Source: Acidobacteriota bacterium (GTDB lineage: Bacteria > Acidobacteriota > Vicinamibacteria > Vicinamibacterales > SCN-69-37). Taken from it: a stretch of DNA of 15,924 nt. Both the position numbers and the translations under genes were made by a program. Below the pieces are notes generated by a model, which saw only the letters and a list, made by a program, of their open reading frames with translations, searched no databases and was not told the origin of the DNA. This document shows, in pieces, positions 1 to 6,770 of the stretch; the first letter of the stretch is position 1, and the number at the start of each line of letters is the position of its first letter. The DNA lies in the NCBI GenBank assembly GCA_021824055.1, contig JAKALV010000048.1, positions 1-15,924 of the forward strand, in the 5' to 3' direction.

Positions 1-1
1 G

Positions 2-2398
2 GCCACGCCACCAGCCGCGGGGGAGCCGGCCGCGCCGGCCGCCGCCGGTCAGGCCGCGGGCACGACGCCCGCCGCCACGCCGGAGAAGACGAAGACGGCC
101 GGCACGGACATGACCATTCGCAACCTGGCGACGGGGCAGGAGGCGGTGGTCGCGGAGGTAAATGACTACGAGTGGAACAAGGACGGCTCGTGGCTCGCGT
201 ACTCGGTCTCATCGGCCAAGGCGGAGAACGACGGCGCGTTCGCGAAGAAAATGGCGGACGGATCCATCGTCAACCTGCAGAAGGGCAAAGGCAACTACAA
301 GAGCCTCGCGTGGGACACGGCCGGCAAGCAGCTGGCGTTTCTCAGCGATCAGGCGGAGTACGACAAGAAGGTCTCGCCATACCGCCTCTATTACTGGAAG
401 GCCGGCGAGGCTGCGGCGACCGAGCTGGTATCGGCGGCGACAAAGGGCGTCCCGGCCGGTCAGGTGGTCAGCGACAACTTCGCGCCGAAGTTCTCTGAAG
501 ATGGCCTGCGATTGATGCTGGGCACGGCGCCGGCGCCACCGCCACCGCCGGATCCCGACGTGAAGATCCCGGCGCCCACGCGGGTCGATCTGTGGAGCTA
601 CAAGGACGCGCAGATCCAGCCGATGCAGCAAGTCCGCGCCACGCAGGAGCGCAACCGCAACTATCGCGCGATCGTGCACCTCGCGGACAAGCGCTACGTG
701 CAACTCGCCACGACGGATCTGCCGAACGTCAACCCGGGGTTCGATCCCAACCGCGCGATCGGCACCAGCGATCTGCCGTACGAGAAGGAGATCTCATGGG
801 ACACGACCTACAACGACGTGTCGCTCGTCGACCTCAAGACGGGCAATCGGCGCAAGATCCTCGAGCATTTCAACGGCAACCCGACGCTGTCGCCGGGCGG
901 CAATTACGTCCTCTACTTCGATGAGAAGGCCGGCGACTGGTTCTCGTACCGCATCAGCGACGGCGCGAAGGTCAATCTGACCGATCGCCTGCCGGTGAAG
1001 TTCTTCGACGAAAGCCACGACACGCCCGACCTGCCGCCCGGGCTCGGCAGCGGCGGCTGGACCGACGGCGACAAGACCGTGCTGCTCTACGACCGGTTCG
1101 ATATCTGGGAACTGCGCCCGGACGGCACCAACGCGCGCATGATCACGGGCGGCGAGGGGCGCAAGCAGCATCTCGTCTTCCGCTACCGGTCGCTCGATCC
1201 CGAGGAGCGCACCGTGTCCACCACGAAGCCCCTGCTGCTGTCGGTGACCAACGACGACACGAAAGCCACCGGCTACTACCGCGTGCACTACGCGGGTGGC
1301 GCGCCGGAGCAGATCATCATGACGGACAAGCGCATCGGCGTGCCGGCCAAGGCGAAGAACGCGGACGTGCTCGTGTTCACCGAACAGCGGTTTGACGAGT
1401 TCCCCGACCTGTGGGTGAGCGACGGCAATTTCGCGGCGCCGAAGAAGGTATCTGAGGCCAACCCGCAGCAGTCGGAGTTCATCTGGGGCAAGGCGGAGAA
1501 CATCAAGTACATCAACGCGGACGGCCGGACGCTCAACGCGCTGCTCATCAAGCCGGAGAACTTCGATCCGAACAAGAAGTACCCGCTGATGGTGTACATC
1601 TACGAGGAGTTGACGCAGGGCCTGCACGGCTATGTGGCGCCGAACGTCGGCACGAGCATCAACATCCAGCGCTACGTGAGCAACGGCTACATCGTGCTCG
1701 AGCCGGACATCGTGTACGAGACCGGCTATCCGGGCCCGAGCGCGATGAAGTGCGTGATCCCCGCCATCAACACCGTGGTCGCCCAGGGGTACATCGACCC
1801 GAAGCGCATCGGCATCCAGGGCCACTCCTGGGGCGGCTATCAGATCACGTACATGATCACCCAGACGAACATCTTTCGCGCGGTGGAAGCCGGCGCGTCG
1901 GTGGTCGACATGATCAGCGCCTACGGCGGCATCCGCTGGGGCACGGGCATGGTGCGCGAGTTCCAGTACGAGAAAACGCAGAGCCGCATCGGTTCCACGC
2001 CATGGGATTCGCCGCTGCAGTTCATCGAGAACTCGCCGATCTTCTGGATCGAGCGGATCAACACGCCGTACCTGACGATCCACAACGACGCCGACGATGC
2101 GGTGCCGTGGTACCAGGGCATCGAGTTCAACACGGCGATGCGCCGGCTCGGCAAGGAAGCCTACATGTTCAGCTTCAACGGCGAGCCGCACGGACTGCGC
2201 AATCGCGACAACATGAAGTACTGGACCGTGCACATGGACGAGTTCTTCGACCACTACCTGCTCGGCAAGCCGCGTCCGGAGTGGATGGACAAGGGTGTGC
2301 CGTTCCTGCAGAAGGGCACGCGCGATGTGTCGCCGCTCTTCAAGACCGCCGCGCAGAAAGCCGCCGAGGCGAAGAAGGCCGCCGAGGTGAAGAAATAG
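2..2398 (+). CDS. S9 family (prolyl oligopeptidase-type) serine peptidase, 5' truncated by the window edge
   Basis: The frame is open from base 2 and has no stop before TAG at 2396-2398, so the ATG at 110 is internal and the true start lies upstream. The visible part begins with an Ala/Pro-rich low-complexity stretch, followed by a beta-propeller-like region (to about nt 1500) containing a poly-proline insert near nt 525-555. The C-terminal alpha/beta-hydrolase domain carries the triad: Ser in GHSWGGY (codon 1826-1828), Asp in HNDADDAV (codon 2093-2095) and His in GEPHGL (codon 2189-2191). Order and spacing match the S9 family, which cleaves oligopeptides, often after proline or at acylated N-termini. 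The exact specificity and any signal peptide cannot be read here. The protein ends in a Lys/Ala/Glu-rich tail (about 14 residues), probably disordered. A hairpin and dut follow on the same strand. The family call is firm; the substrate is unknown. Confidence 0.95.
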   Translation, partial: ATPPAAGEPAAPAAAGQAAGTTPAATPEKTKTAGTDMTIRNLATGQEAVVAEVNDYEWNKDGSWLAYSVSSAKAENDGAFAKKMADGSIVNLQKGKGNYKSLAWDTAGKQLAFLSDQAEYDKKVSPYRLYYWKAGEAAATELVSAATKGVPAGQVVSDNFAPKFSEDGLRLMLGTAPAPPPPPDPDVKIPAPTRVDLWSYKDAQIQPMQQVRATQERNRNYRAIVHLADKRYVQLATTDLPNVNPGFDPNRAIGTSDLPYEKEISWDTTYNDVSLVDLKTGNRRKILEHFNGNPTLSPGGNYVLYFDEKAGDWFSYRISDGAKVNLTDRLPVKFFDESHDTPDLPPGLGSGGWTDGDKTVLLYDRFDIWELRPDGTNARMITGGEGRKQHLVFRYRSLDPEERTVSTTKPLLLSVTNDDTKATGYYRVHYAGGAPEQIIMTDKRIGVPAKAKNADVLVFTEQRFDEFPDLWVSDGNFAAPKKVSEANPQQSEFIWGKAENIKYINADGRTLNALLIKPENFDPNKKYPLMVYIYEELTQGLHGYVAPNVGTSINIQRYVSNGYIVLEPDIVYETGYPGPSAMKCVIPAINTVVAQGYIDPKRIGIQGHSWGGYQITYMITQTNIFRAVEAGASVVDMISAYGGIRWGTGMVREFQYEKTQSRIGSTPWDSPLQFIENSPIFWIERINTPYLTIHNDADDAVPWYQGIEFNTAMRRLGKEAYMFSFNGEPHGLRNRDNMKYWTVHMDEFFDHYLLGKPRPEWMDKGVPFLQKGTRDVSPLFKTAAQKAAEAKKAAEVKK

Positions 2399-2420
2399 GC
2401 GGAGGGCTTTCGCCCTCCGC
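2399..2420 (+). terminator. GC-rich hairpin between the S9 peptidase and dut
   Basis: GCGGAGGGC (2399-2407) and GCCCTCCGC (2412-2420) form a perfect 9-bp stem around a TTTC loop, starting right after the peptidase stop codon. No T-run follows, so it is not a textbook intrinsic terminator. It may attenuate transcription or protect the 3' end of the upstream mRNA. The left arm holds a GGAGG, but it lies 24 nt from the dut ATG and would be paired, so it is a poor ribosome binding site. Confidence 0.4.
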
Positions 2421-2428
2421 GAACCGCC

Positions 2429-2860
2429 ATGAAGATCACCGTTACTCGCCTCGATCCCGCCGTGCCGCTGCCGTCGTACCAGACGGCCGGCTCGGCGGGC
2501 TTCGACCTGGCCGCCTCCGCCGATCTCACCATCCAACCCGGCCAGATCGCGCTCGTGCCGACGGGCCTCGTCATCGCCGTGCCGGCCGGCCATTTCCTGG
2601 GGATCTTCGCGCGCAGCAGCACGCCGCTCAAGCGCGGGCTCATCGTCGCCAACGGCGTGGGGGTGCTCGACAGCGACTACTCGGGCCCGACCGACGAGAT
2701 CAAGATTCAGGTCATGAACGTGACCTCGACGCCCGTTGAGGTGAAGCGCGGCGATCGCCTGGCGCAGGGAGTGATCCTGCCCTTCGTGCGCGCCGAATGG
2801 AACGAAACGACGTCCGCGTCAGGCCCCGACCGCGGCGGATTCGGCTCGACGGGCAAGTAG
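2429..2860 (+). CDS. dut: dUTP diphosphatase (dUTPase), trimeric type
   Basis: This cytoplasmic enzyme hydrolyses dUTP to dUMP and pyrophosphate, keeping uracil out of DNA and supplying dUMP for thymidylate synthesis. At 143 residues it has the normal length for the homotrimeric family, and all five signature motifs are present in order: AGFDL (23-27), ARSST (61-65), NGVGVLDSDY (75-84), RGDRLAQGVI (107-116) and the C-terminal RGGFGSTG (135-142). Asp81 in the third motif matches the water-activating aspartate, Tyr84 the residue that discriminates against ribose, and Phe138 the one that stacks on uracil. The ATG at 2429 gives the standard N-terminus. It has no Shine-Dalgarno at normal spacing, which is true of most starts here. 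It lies 30 nt after the S9 peptidase, with a hairpin between them. The heptamer array begins 3 nt after the stop. Confidence 0.97.
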   Translation: MKITVTRLDPAVPLPSYQTAGSAGFDLAASADLTIQPGQIALVPTGLVIAVPAGHFLGIFARSSTPLKRGLIVANGVGVLDSDYSGPTDEIKIQVMNVTSTPVEVKRGDRLAQGVILPFVRAEWNETTSASGPDRGGFGSTGK

Positions 2861-2863
2861 CGA

Positions 2864-3000
2864 GTCCAGAGTCCAGAGTCCAGGGTCCAGGGTCCAGGGT
2901 CCAGGGTCCAGGGTCCAGCGTCCAGCGTCCAGAGTCCGGAGTCCGAACGCCTGAACCCTTGACCCTTGGACTCTGGACTCTGGACCCTGGACCCTGGACT
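2864..3000. repeat. Foldback tandem array of 7-bp repeats (GTCCAGN, then its inverse)
   Basis: Twelve contiguous 7-bp units with consensus GTCCAGN run from 2864 to 2947. The seventh base is A, A, G x5, C, C, A in the first ten units; the last two are degenerate (GTCCGGA, GTCCGAA). After a 4-nt centre (2948-2951), seven units follow in the opposite orientation (2952-3000, consensus CTGGACY; the first two, TGAACCC and TTGACCC, are degraded). The two halves can pair into a stem of about 45-50 bp, in more than one register because the units are near-identical. The array starts 3 nt after the dut stop, and its last base is the first base of the PAP2 stop on the other strand, so it occupies the entire convergent spacer. 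A transcript from either side would fold, so it could act as a two-way terminator or RNA-stabilising structure; that role is inferred. Confidence 0.95.
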
Positions 3001-3779
3001 CAGTTCCGACGTGTCACGTAGACCGCCATGCCGCCCGGCGTCTTGACCGGTGTCACCGTCCAGCGCGTCTTGTGGTGACGCGTCGCGGCGCGGCCGGAAA
3101 TGATCCCGATCGCCGCGCCGGCCACCGTGTCGCTCAGCCAGTGATGGTTCGAGCGGATGCGGGACCAGCCGACAAATCCGCCCATGGCATAGAAGGGCAG
3201 TGACGCCACCGTGCCGTAGTCGCGCTGGATCACCGCTGCCGTGGCGAATGCGGCAGACGTATGACCCGACGGAAACGAATGCGAGGCGCCATCCGGCCGC
3301 GTGCGCCGCGCGGCGAACTTGATACCCTGCGTGAGCAAACCGTTGAGGGCCTGCGCGCGAATCAGATCCGCCCCAACCGTTTCCACCTTGACGCTGTGCC
3401 CCGCCATGCCCGCCAGCCAGACGGCGATCGCGCCGCCGCCCTGCACGACACCATTGCCGATGAAGTTGCCGGCCGAGGCCGAGTTGGACGATGTCGCTGC
3501 GGACGCGTTCTGCTGAAGGACCCAGGTGTGCAGGCGTTGGTCGCTGTTGTGATGCAGCACGAGCGCGCCGGCGCCGCCAAACCCGGCGATCCACGCGGTG
3601 TCGGCCGTGCCGAGCGCTTTGAAGTCGTGGCCGAGATTCGTGAAGAAGCTGTCGAACGGATTCGCGGGCGCTACCGCCGGCGCCTGAGTCACCGGCGCAA
3701 CAAGCGGCGCGGGGGCGGGCGTTGCGGCAGCCTGCGACAGCAGGCCCACCAATGCTGCTGCGGCAAGCGGGAACGTCAT
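3000..3779 (-). CDS. PAP2 (type 2 phosphatidic acid phosphatase) superfamily protein, exported or membrane-anchored
   Basis: The 259-residue product carries all three catalytic motifs of the PAP2/haloperoxidase superfamily: K154-x6-RP (KFAARRTRP), PSGH (170-173, inside SFPSGHTS) and SR-x5-H-x3-D (Ser206 to Asp217, SRIRSNHHWLSD). His173 and His213 match the general acid and the phospho-histidine nucleophile. Related enzymes remove phosphate from lipid substrates such as phosphatidate, phosphatidylglycerophosphate or undecaprenyl pyrophosphate; which one applies here cannot be told. A hydrophobic segment at residues 3-19 looks like a signal peptide or anchor, followed by a Pro/Ala-rich linker to about residue 40. 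That supports the ATG at 3779. A longer frame upstream to 3932 would put charged sequence in front of this segment and cross the inverted repeat. It is divergent from the dehydrogenase and convergent with dut. Confidence 0.9.
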   Translation of the reverse strand: MTFPLAAAALVGLLSQAAATPAPAPLVAPVTQAPAVAPANPFDSFFTNLGHDFKALGTADTAWIAGFGGAGALVLHHNSDQRLHTWVLQQNASAATSSNSASAGNFIGNGVVQGGGAIAVWLAGMAGHSVKVETVGADLIRAQALNGLLTQGIKFAARRTRPDGASHSFPSGHTSAAFATAAVIQRDYGTVASLPFYAMGGFVGWSRIRSNHHWLSDTVAGAAIGIISGRAATRHHKTRWTVTPVKTPGGMAVYVTRRN

Positions 3780-3787
3780 GTGTCGCG

Positions 3788-3817
3788 AGGATAGCAAACG
3801 CCGCGTGTTATCGTCAT
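3788..3817 (-). promoter_or_regulatory. Possible leaderless promoter of the PAP2 gene
   Basis: On the minus strand an extended -10 (TGC then TATCCT, hexamer at 3788-3793) ends 8 nt before the ATG at 3779. An ATGACG (3812-3817) lies 18 nt upstream as a weak -35, matching TTGACA at four of six positions. Transcription would begin at or next to the start codon, which fits the absence of a Shine-Dalgarno. This is motif matching only. Confidence 0.35.
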
Positions 3818-3830
3818 CTATTCCGGGAGT

Positions 3831-3894
3831 TCGCTTGACGGACCGTGGTTCCCGGACGGCGAGAGCGCCGAAGGTACCACGGCCCGTCAAGCGA
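3831..3894. repeat. Long imperfect inverted repeat upstream of the aldehyde dehydrogenase
   Basis: TCGCTTGACGGACCGTGGT (3831-3849) is the reverse complement of 3876-3894 except for one mismatch, giving 19-nt arms around a 26-nt centre. The centre holds its own small hairpin (CGGCG, AGAG, CGCCG, at 3857-3870). Allowing a one-base bulge, the outer pairing reaches GAGT on the left and ACTC on the right. It ends 12 nt before the dehydrogenase ATG in the divergent region. It could be a cruciform or operator, an mRNA leader hairpin limiting dehydrogenase translation, or a copy of a dispersed palindromic repeat. The sequence alone does not decide. Confidence 0.85.
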
Positions 3895-3906
3895 CTCTCT
3901 TCCGAT

Positions 3907-5439
3907 ATGGCTGACACCGCCGCGCTGCTCAAGCAACTTCAGATCAAAGATGTGAATCCGGGGACCTGCACCGGCCCGGACAAATGGATCACCGAGGCCG
4001 GCGCCGAAGCGCTCGTGTCGATCAATCCCACCACGGGGAAGCCGATCGCGTCCGTGCTGAGAGCGTCCACCCACGCCGCGGGCCGGGTGGTGTCTGCCGC
4101 CGCCGCGGCCTTTGCCACGTGGCGCGACGTGCCGGCGCCCAAACGCGGCGACGTCGTCCGCGATCTGGGATCCGCGCTGCGTGAGATGAAAGAGCCGCTC
4201 GGCGACCTCGTCTCGCTCGAAATGGGCAAGATCCGCGCGGAAGGCCACGGTGAAGTGCAGGAGATGATCGACATCTGCGACTTCGCGGTGGGCCTGTCAC
4301 GCCAGCTGTATGGATTGACGCTGGCCTCCGAACGGCCCGGCCACCGGATGATGGAGCAGTGGCAGCCGCTCGGCCCGGTCGGCATCATCACGGCATTCAA
4401 TTTCCCCGTAGCCGTGTGGGCGTGGAACACCGCGATCGCGCTCGTCGCGGGCGATCCCGTGATCTGGAAGCCGGCCGAGCCCGCGCCGCTCTGCGGCGTG
4501 GCCGTCCAGCACATTGCGAATCGCGTGATGGCCGATCACGGACTGACCGGACTGTGCTCGCTCATCGTCGGCAAGGGCTCGACGGTCGGCGAGGCGCTGC
4601 TCACGGATGAGCGGCTGCCGTTGATTTCGTTCACCGGGTCCACGGCCGTCGGGCGCCACGTGGCCTCGACCGTGGCGGGCCGGTTCGGCCGGACGATCCT
4701 CGAATTGGGCGGCAACAATGCGATCATCGTCACCGAGGGCGCGCGGCTGGACCTGGCGGCGCGCGCGATCGCGTTCGGCGCGGTGGGCACGGCGGGGCAG
4801 CGCTGCACGAGCACGCGCCGCATCATCGTGCACACCTCGCTCGCCGCGGAACTGATCGCCACGCTGCGCAAGATCTACACGCAGGTGCCGATCGGTGATC
4901 CGCTGGCGCCCGGCACGTTGATGGGACCGCTGGTCACCGCGCAGGCCGTGGACGAGATGATGGCGGCGATCGACGAGGCGAAGGCGCAGGGCGGCGAGGT
5001 GCTGTGCGGCGGACGCCGGCGTCCCGACGTCGGACCGCAGCACGTGGAGCCGACGATCATCCGCATGCCCGCGCAGACCGCGATCGTCACGCGCGAAACG
5101 TTTGCGCCGATCCTCTACCTGCTGGAATACGACACCTTCGACCAGGCGCTGGCGCTGCACAACGGCGTGCCGCAGGGACTGTCGAGCGCGATCTTCACCG
5201 AAAGCATGCGCCGCGCGGAGGAGTTCCTCTCGCCGCACGGCTCCGACTGCGGCATTGCCAACGTCAACATCGGCACGAGCGGCGCGGAAATCGGCGGCGC
5301 GTTCGGCGGCGAAAAGGAAACCGGCGGCGGGCGCGAGTCGGGCTCCGACGCGTGGAAGGCGTATATGCGGCGGCAGACCAACACGGTCAACTGGTCCGAC
5401 GCGCTGCCACTCGCGCAAGGAATCACATTCGACGTCTAG
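3907..5439 (+). CDS. ALDH7-type aldehyde dehydrogenase (probable aminoadipate-semialdehyde / piperideine-6-carboxylate dehydrogenase)
   Basis: This NAD(P)-dependent dehydrogenase has 510 residues, normal for the ALDH7 group. Visible motifs are the Rossmann loop FTGSTAVG (242-249), the general-base Glu266 in LELGGNN and the catalytic Cys300 in GQRCTST. The C-terminus, with FGGEKETGGGRESGSDAW followed by KAYMRR and ending LPLAQGI, closely resembles antiquitin (ALDH7A1) and bacterial amaB/pcd products. Those oxidise alpha-aminoadipate semialdehyde, in equilibrium with piperideine-6-carboxylate, to aminoadipate in lysine degradation. The substrate is inferred from family likeness. The open frame extends upstream to 3778, but those 43 codons cross the inverted repeat and lack dehydrogenase-like sequence, so the ATG at 3907 is chosen. 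No Shine-Dalgarno is visible. No other lysine-pathway enzyme lies nearby; an amino-acid-type symporter follows after 79 nt. Confidence 0.93.
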   Translation: MADTAALLKQLQIKDVNPGTCTGPDKWITEAGAEALVSINPTTGKPIASVLRASTHAAGRVVSAAAAAFATWRDVPAPKRGDVVRDLGSALREMKEPLGDLVSLEMGKIRAEGHGEVQEMIDICDFAVGLSRQLYGLTLASERPGHRMMEQWQPLGPVGIITAFNFPVAVWAWNTAIALVAGDPVIWKPAEPAPLCGVAVQHIANRVMADHGLTGLCSLIVGKGSTVGEALLTDERLPLISFTGSTAVGRHVASTVAGRFGRTILELGGNNAIIVTEGARLDLAARAIAFGAVGTAGQRCTSTRRIIVHTSLAAELIATLRKIYTQVPIGDPLAPGTLMGPLVTAQAVDEMMAAIDEAKAQGGEVLCGGRRRPDVGPQHVEPTIIRMPAQTAIVTRETFAPILYLLEYDTFDQALALHNGVPQGLSSAIFTESMRRAEEFLSPHGSDCGIANVNIGTSGAEIGGAFGGEKETGGGRESGSDAWKAYMRRQTNTVNWSDALPLAQGITFDV

Positions 5440-5518
5440 CCTCGCGACGTCGTCGCCCGCCTTCGCAGCCGCATGAAACTTACGCAGTGATACGCTAGCC
5501 GCCGACATCGGCATCCTG

Positions 5519-6769
5519 ATGCGATCCCGTCTCTCTTTGACAACTCTCATTCTCGTGGCGCTCGTCGCCGGCCTCGTCGCGGGCGCGGTGGCGCCGGGCC
5601 CCTCCGCGCACCTCACCGTTGTCTCGCGCCTGTTCGTGCGCCTGCTGCAGATGCTGGTCGCGCCGCTCGTCTTTTCGACGCTGGCCGCGGGCATCGCCGC
5701 GAGCGCCAGGACGGCGTCGCTCCGCCGGATCGCCGCCGCCGCGCTCGTCTACTTCGTCGCCGCCACGTTCGTCGCGGCGCTCGTCGGGCTGGCCGCGGGC
5801 CACGCGCTCGCGCCGTTCGTGCCCGTCGCGCCGCCGGCCGGCGTCGCCCCTGCGCCACTCTCACCAGCCGTCGCCCCCTCGTTCGCCGACACCCTCATCC
5901 CGTCGTCGATCGTGCAGGCGATGGCCGAGAACAACCTGCTCGCCGTCGTCTTCTTCACAGTGCTCTTCGCGCTGGCGGTGCGAGCGATCGGCGACGACAA
6001 GGCCGAGCCCGTACGGCGCCTGCTCGACTCGCTGGCCGCCGTGATGCTGCGCCTCACCACGGGCGTCATGTGGACGGCGCCCGTGGCCGTCTTCGCCGCG
6101 TCGGCCGCTGTCGTGGCGGGGAGCGGGGGCGCCGGCCTGCGCGCGTTCCTCGCGCTGCTCGTGGCCGGCTACGCCGCCATTCTCGGCTTCGGTGCGCTGC
6201 TGCTCGTCGTGTCGAGCCGGGCGGGCCGGTTCGGCGCCGCCGGCTTCGTACGCGCGCTGGCCAGCCCGCTCCTGCTCGCCTTTTCCACCGCGAGCGGCGC
6301 GGCGGCGCTGCCCGGGGCGATGGAGGCGCTCGAGCGCTGGGGCGCCTCGCGCCGGTCGATTTCGTTCGTGCTGCCGCTCGGCTACAGCTTCAACCTGACG
6401 GGCACCTCGGTGTACCTGCCGCTCGTCACGCTGTTCTGGGCGCAGCTCAACGGCGTTGCGCTTGGCTGGGCCGACCAGGCCATGCTGGTGGCCACGGTGC
6501 TCGTCGTCGTGCGGGGGCTGCCGCCCGTCCCGCGCGCGCTGTTCCTGGTGTGGGGCGGCATCCTGACCCAGTTCCACCTGCCGCCCGAAGGGCTGGTGAT
6601 CATGCTCGGCATCGACCCGCTCCTGGACATGGCGCGCACGGTCGTCAACGTTGGGGGCAACTGTCTGGCGGTGGCAACGCTCGCCCGGCTCGACCGCGGC
6701 GATGCGGACCGCGCGGTAGAAAAAAAGGGGCCGATCCCTTTTTTCGTCTCGCCCGCTTCGAGGACCTAA
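5519..6769 (+). CDS. Dicarboxylate/amino acid:cation symporter (DAACS, GltP/DctA-like) with atypical ion sites
   Basis: A 416-residue inner-membrane transporter of the glutamate/dicarboxylate symporter fold. Recognisable parts are the first membrane segment at the very N-terminus (supporting this ATG), the HP1 hairpin (FSTASGAAALPGAM), the TM7 loop (PLGYSFNLTGTS), a divergent HP2 (RGLPPVPRA) and TM8 (GIDPLLDMARTVVNVGGN). Asp370, Arg373 and Asn377 match the substrate-binding Asp394, Arg397 and Asn401 of GltPh. Two sodium ligands are altered: the NMDGT aspartate is Thr294 (NLTGT), and the Asp405 equivalent is Asn381. Transport of an acidic amino acid or dicarboxylate is likely, but sodium coupling is doubtful. 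The last 20 or so residues are non-conserved and partly encoded by a hairpin at 6720-6744. The 79-nt gap after the dehydrogenase shows no Shine-Dalgarno and no convincing promoter. Confidence 0.9.
   Translation: MRSRLSLTTLILVALVAGLVAGAVAPGPSAHLTVVSRLFVRLLQMLVAPLVFSTLAAGIAASARTASLRRIAAAALVYFVAATFVAALVGLAAGHALAPFVPVAPPAGVAPAPLSPAVAPSFADTLIPSSIVQAMAENNLLAVVFFTVLFALAVRAIGDDKAEPVRRLLDSLAAVMLRLTTGVMWTAPVAVFAASAAVVAGSGGAGLRAFLALLVAGYAAILGFGALLLVVSSRAGRFGAAGFVRALASPLLLAFSTASGAAALPGAMEALERWGASRRSISFVLPLGYSFNLTGTSVYLPLVTLFWAQLNGVALGWADQAMLVATVLVVVRGLPPVPRALFLVWGGILTQFHLPPEGLVIMLGIDPLLDMARTVVNVGGNCLAVATLARLDRGDADRAVEKKGPIPFFVSPASRT
6720..6744 (+). terminator. Terminator-like A-tract/G-run hairpin inside the symporter 3' end
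   Basis: Six A then GGG (6721-6729) pair with CCC then six T (6736-6744), a 9-bp stem with a 6-nt loop. Its T-run makes it look like an intrinsic terminator, and its symmetry would let it work in either direction. It lies inside the reading frame, encoding part of the tail (EKKGPIPFFV), 23 nt before the symporter stop and 26 nt before the next ATG. It could lower read-through into the PLP enzyme gene. It may instead be a small palindromic repeat element. Confidence 0.55.
6760..6763 (+). promoter_or_regulatory. Ribosome binding site of the cysteine-synthase-like gene
   Basis: GAGG lies 7 nt before the ATG at 6771, a good Shine-Dalgarno position. It is the clearest one in the window, where the other checked starts lack a well-placed purine-rich site. 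It supports the chosen start and translation separate from the symporter, whose stop is at 6767-6769. Confidence 0.6.
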
Positions 6770-6770
6770 T

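Noticed and set aside
794..2593. Long minus-strand open frame (599 codons) antisense to the S9 peptidase and dut
   Set aside because: It is an Arg/His/Val-rich shadow frame typical of GC-rich DNA. It has no recognisable domain and covers two genes with intact catalytic motifs.
2864..3000. CRISPR array
   Set aside because: The units are 7 bp and contiguous, without unique spacers, and switch orientation in the middle. No cas gene is present.
3778..3906. Upstream extension of the dehydrogenase by 43 codons
   Set aside because: The stretch crosses the inverted repeat, is basic and unlike dehydrogenase N-termini, and would overlap the start region of the divergent PAP2 gene. The ATG at 3907 gives the normal family length.
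3780..3932. Upstream extension of the PAP2 gene
   Set aside because: It would bury the N-terminal signal-like segment behind 51 charged residues, crosses the inverted repeat, and overlaps the dehydrogenase start.
5473..5490. Five-codon leader peptide (MKLTQ) before the symporter
   Set aside because: It is too short to support, has no ribosome binding site, and there is no attenuator structure between it and the symporter start.
4297..5694. 465-codon minus-strand open frame antisense to the dehydrogenase
   Set aside because: The plus-strand ALDH7 gene is unambiguous; the antisense frame shows only Arg/His-rich low-information sequence.
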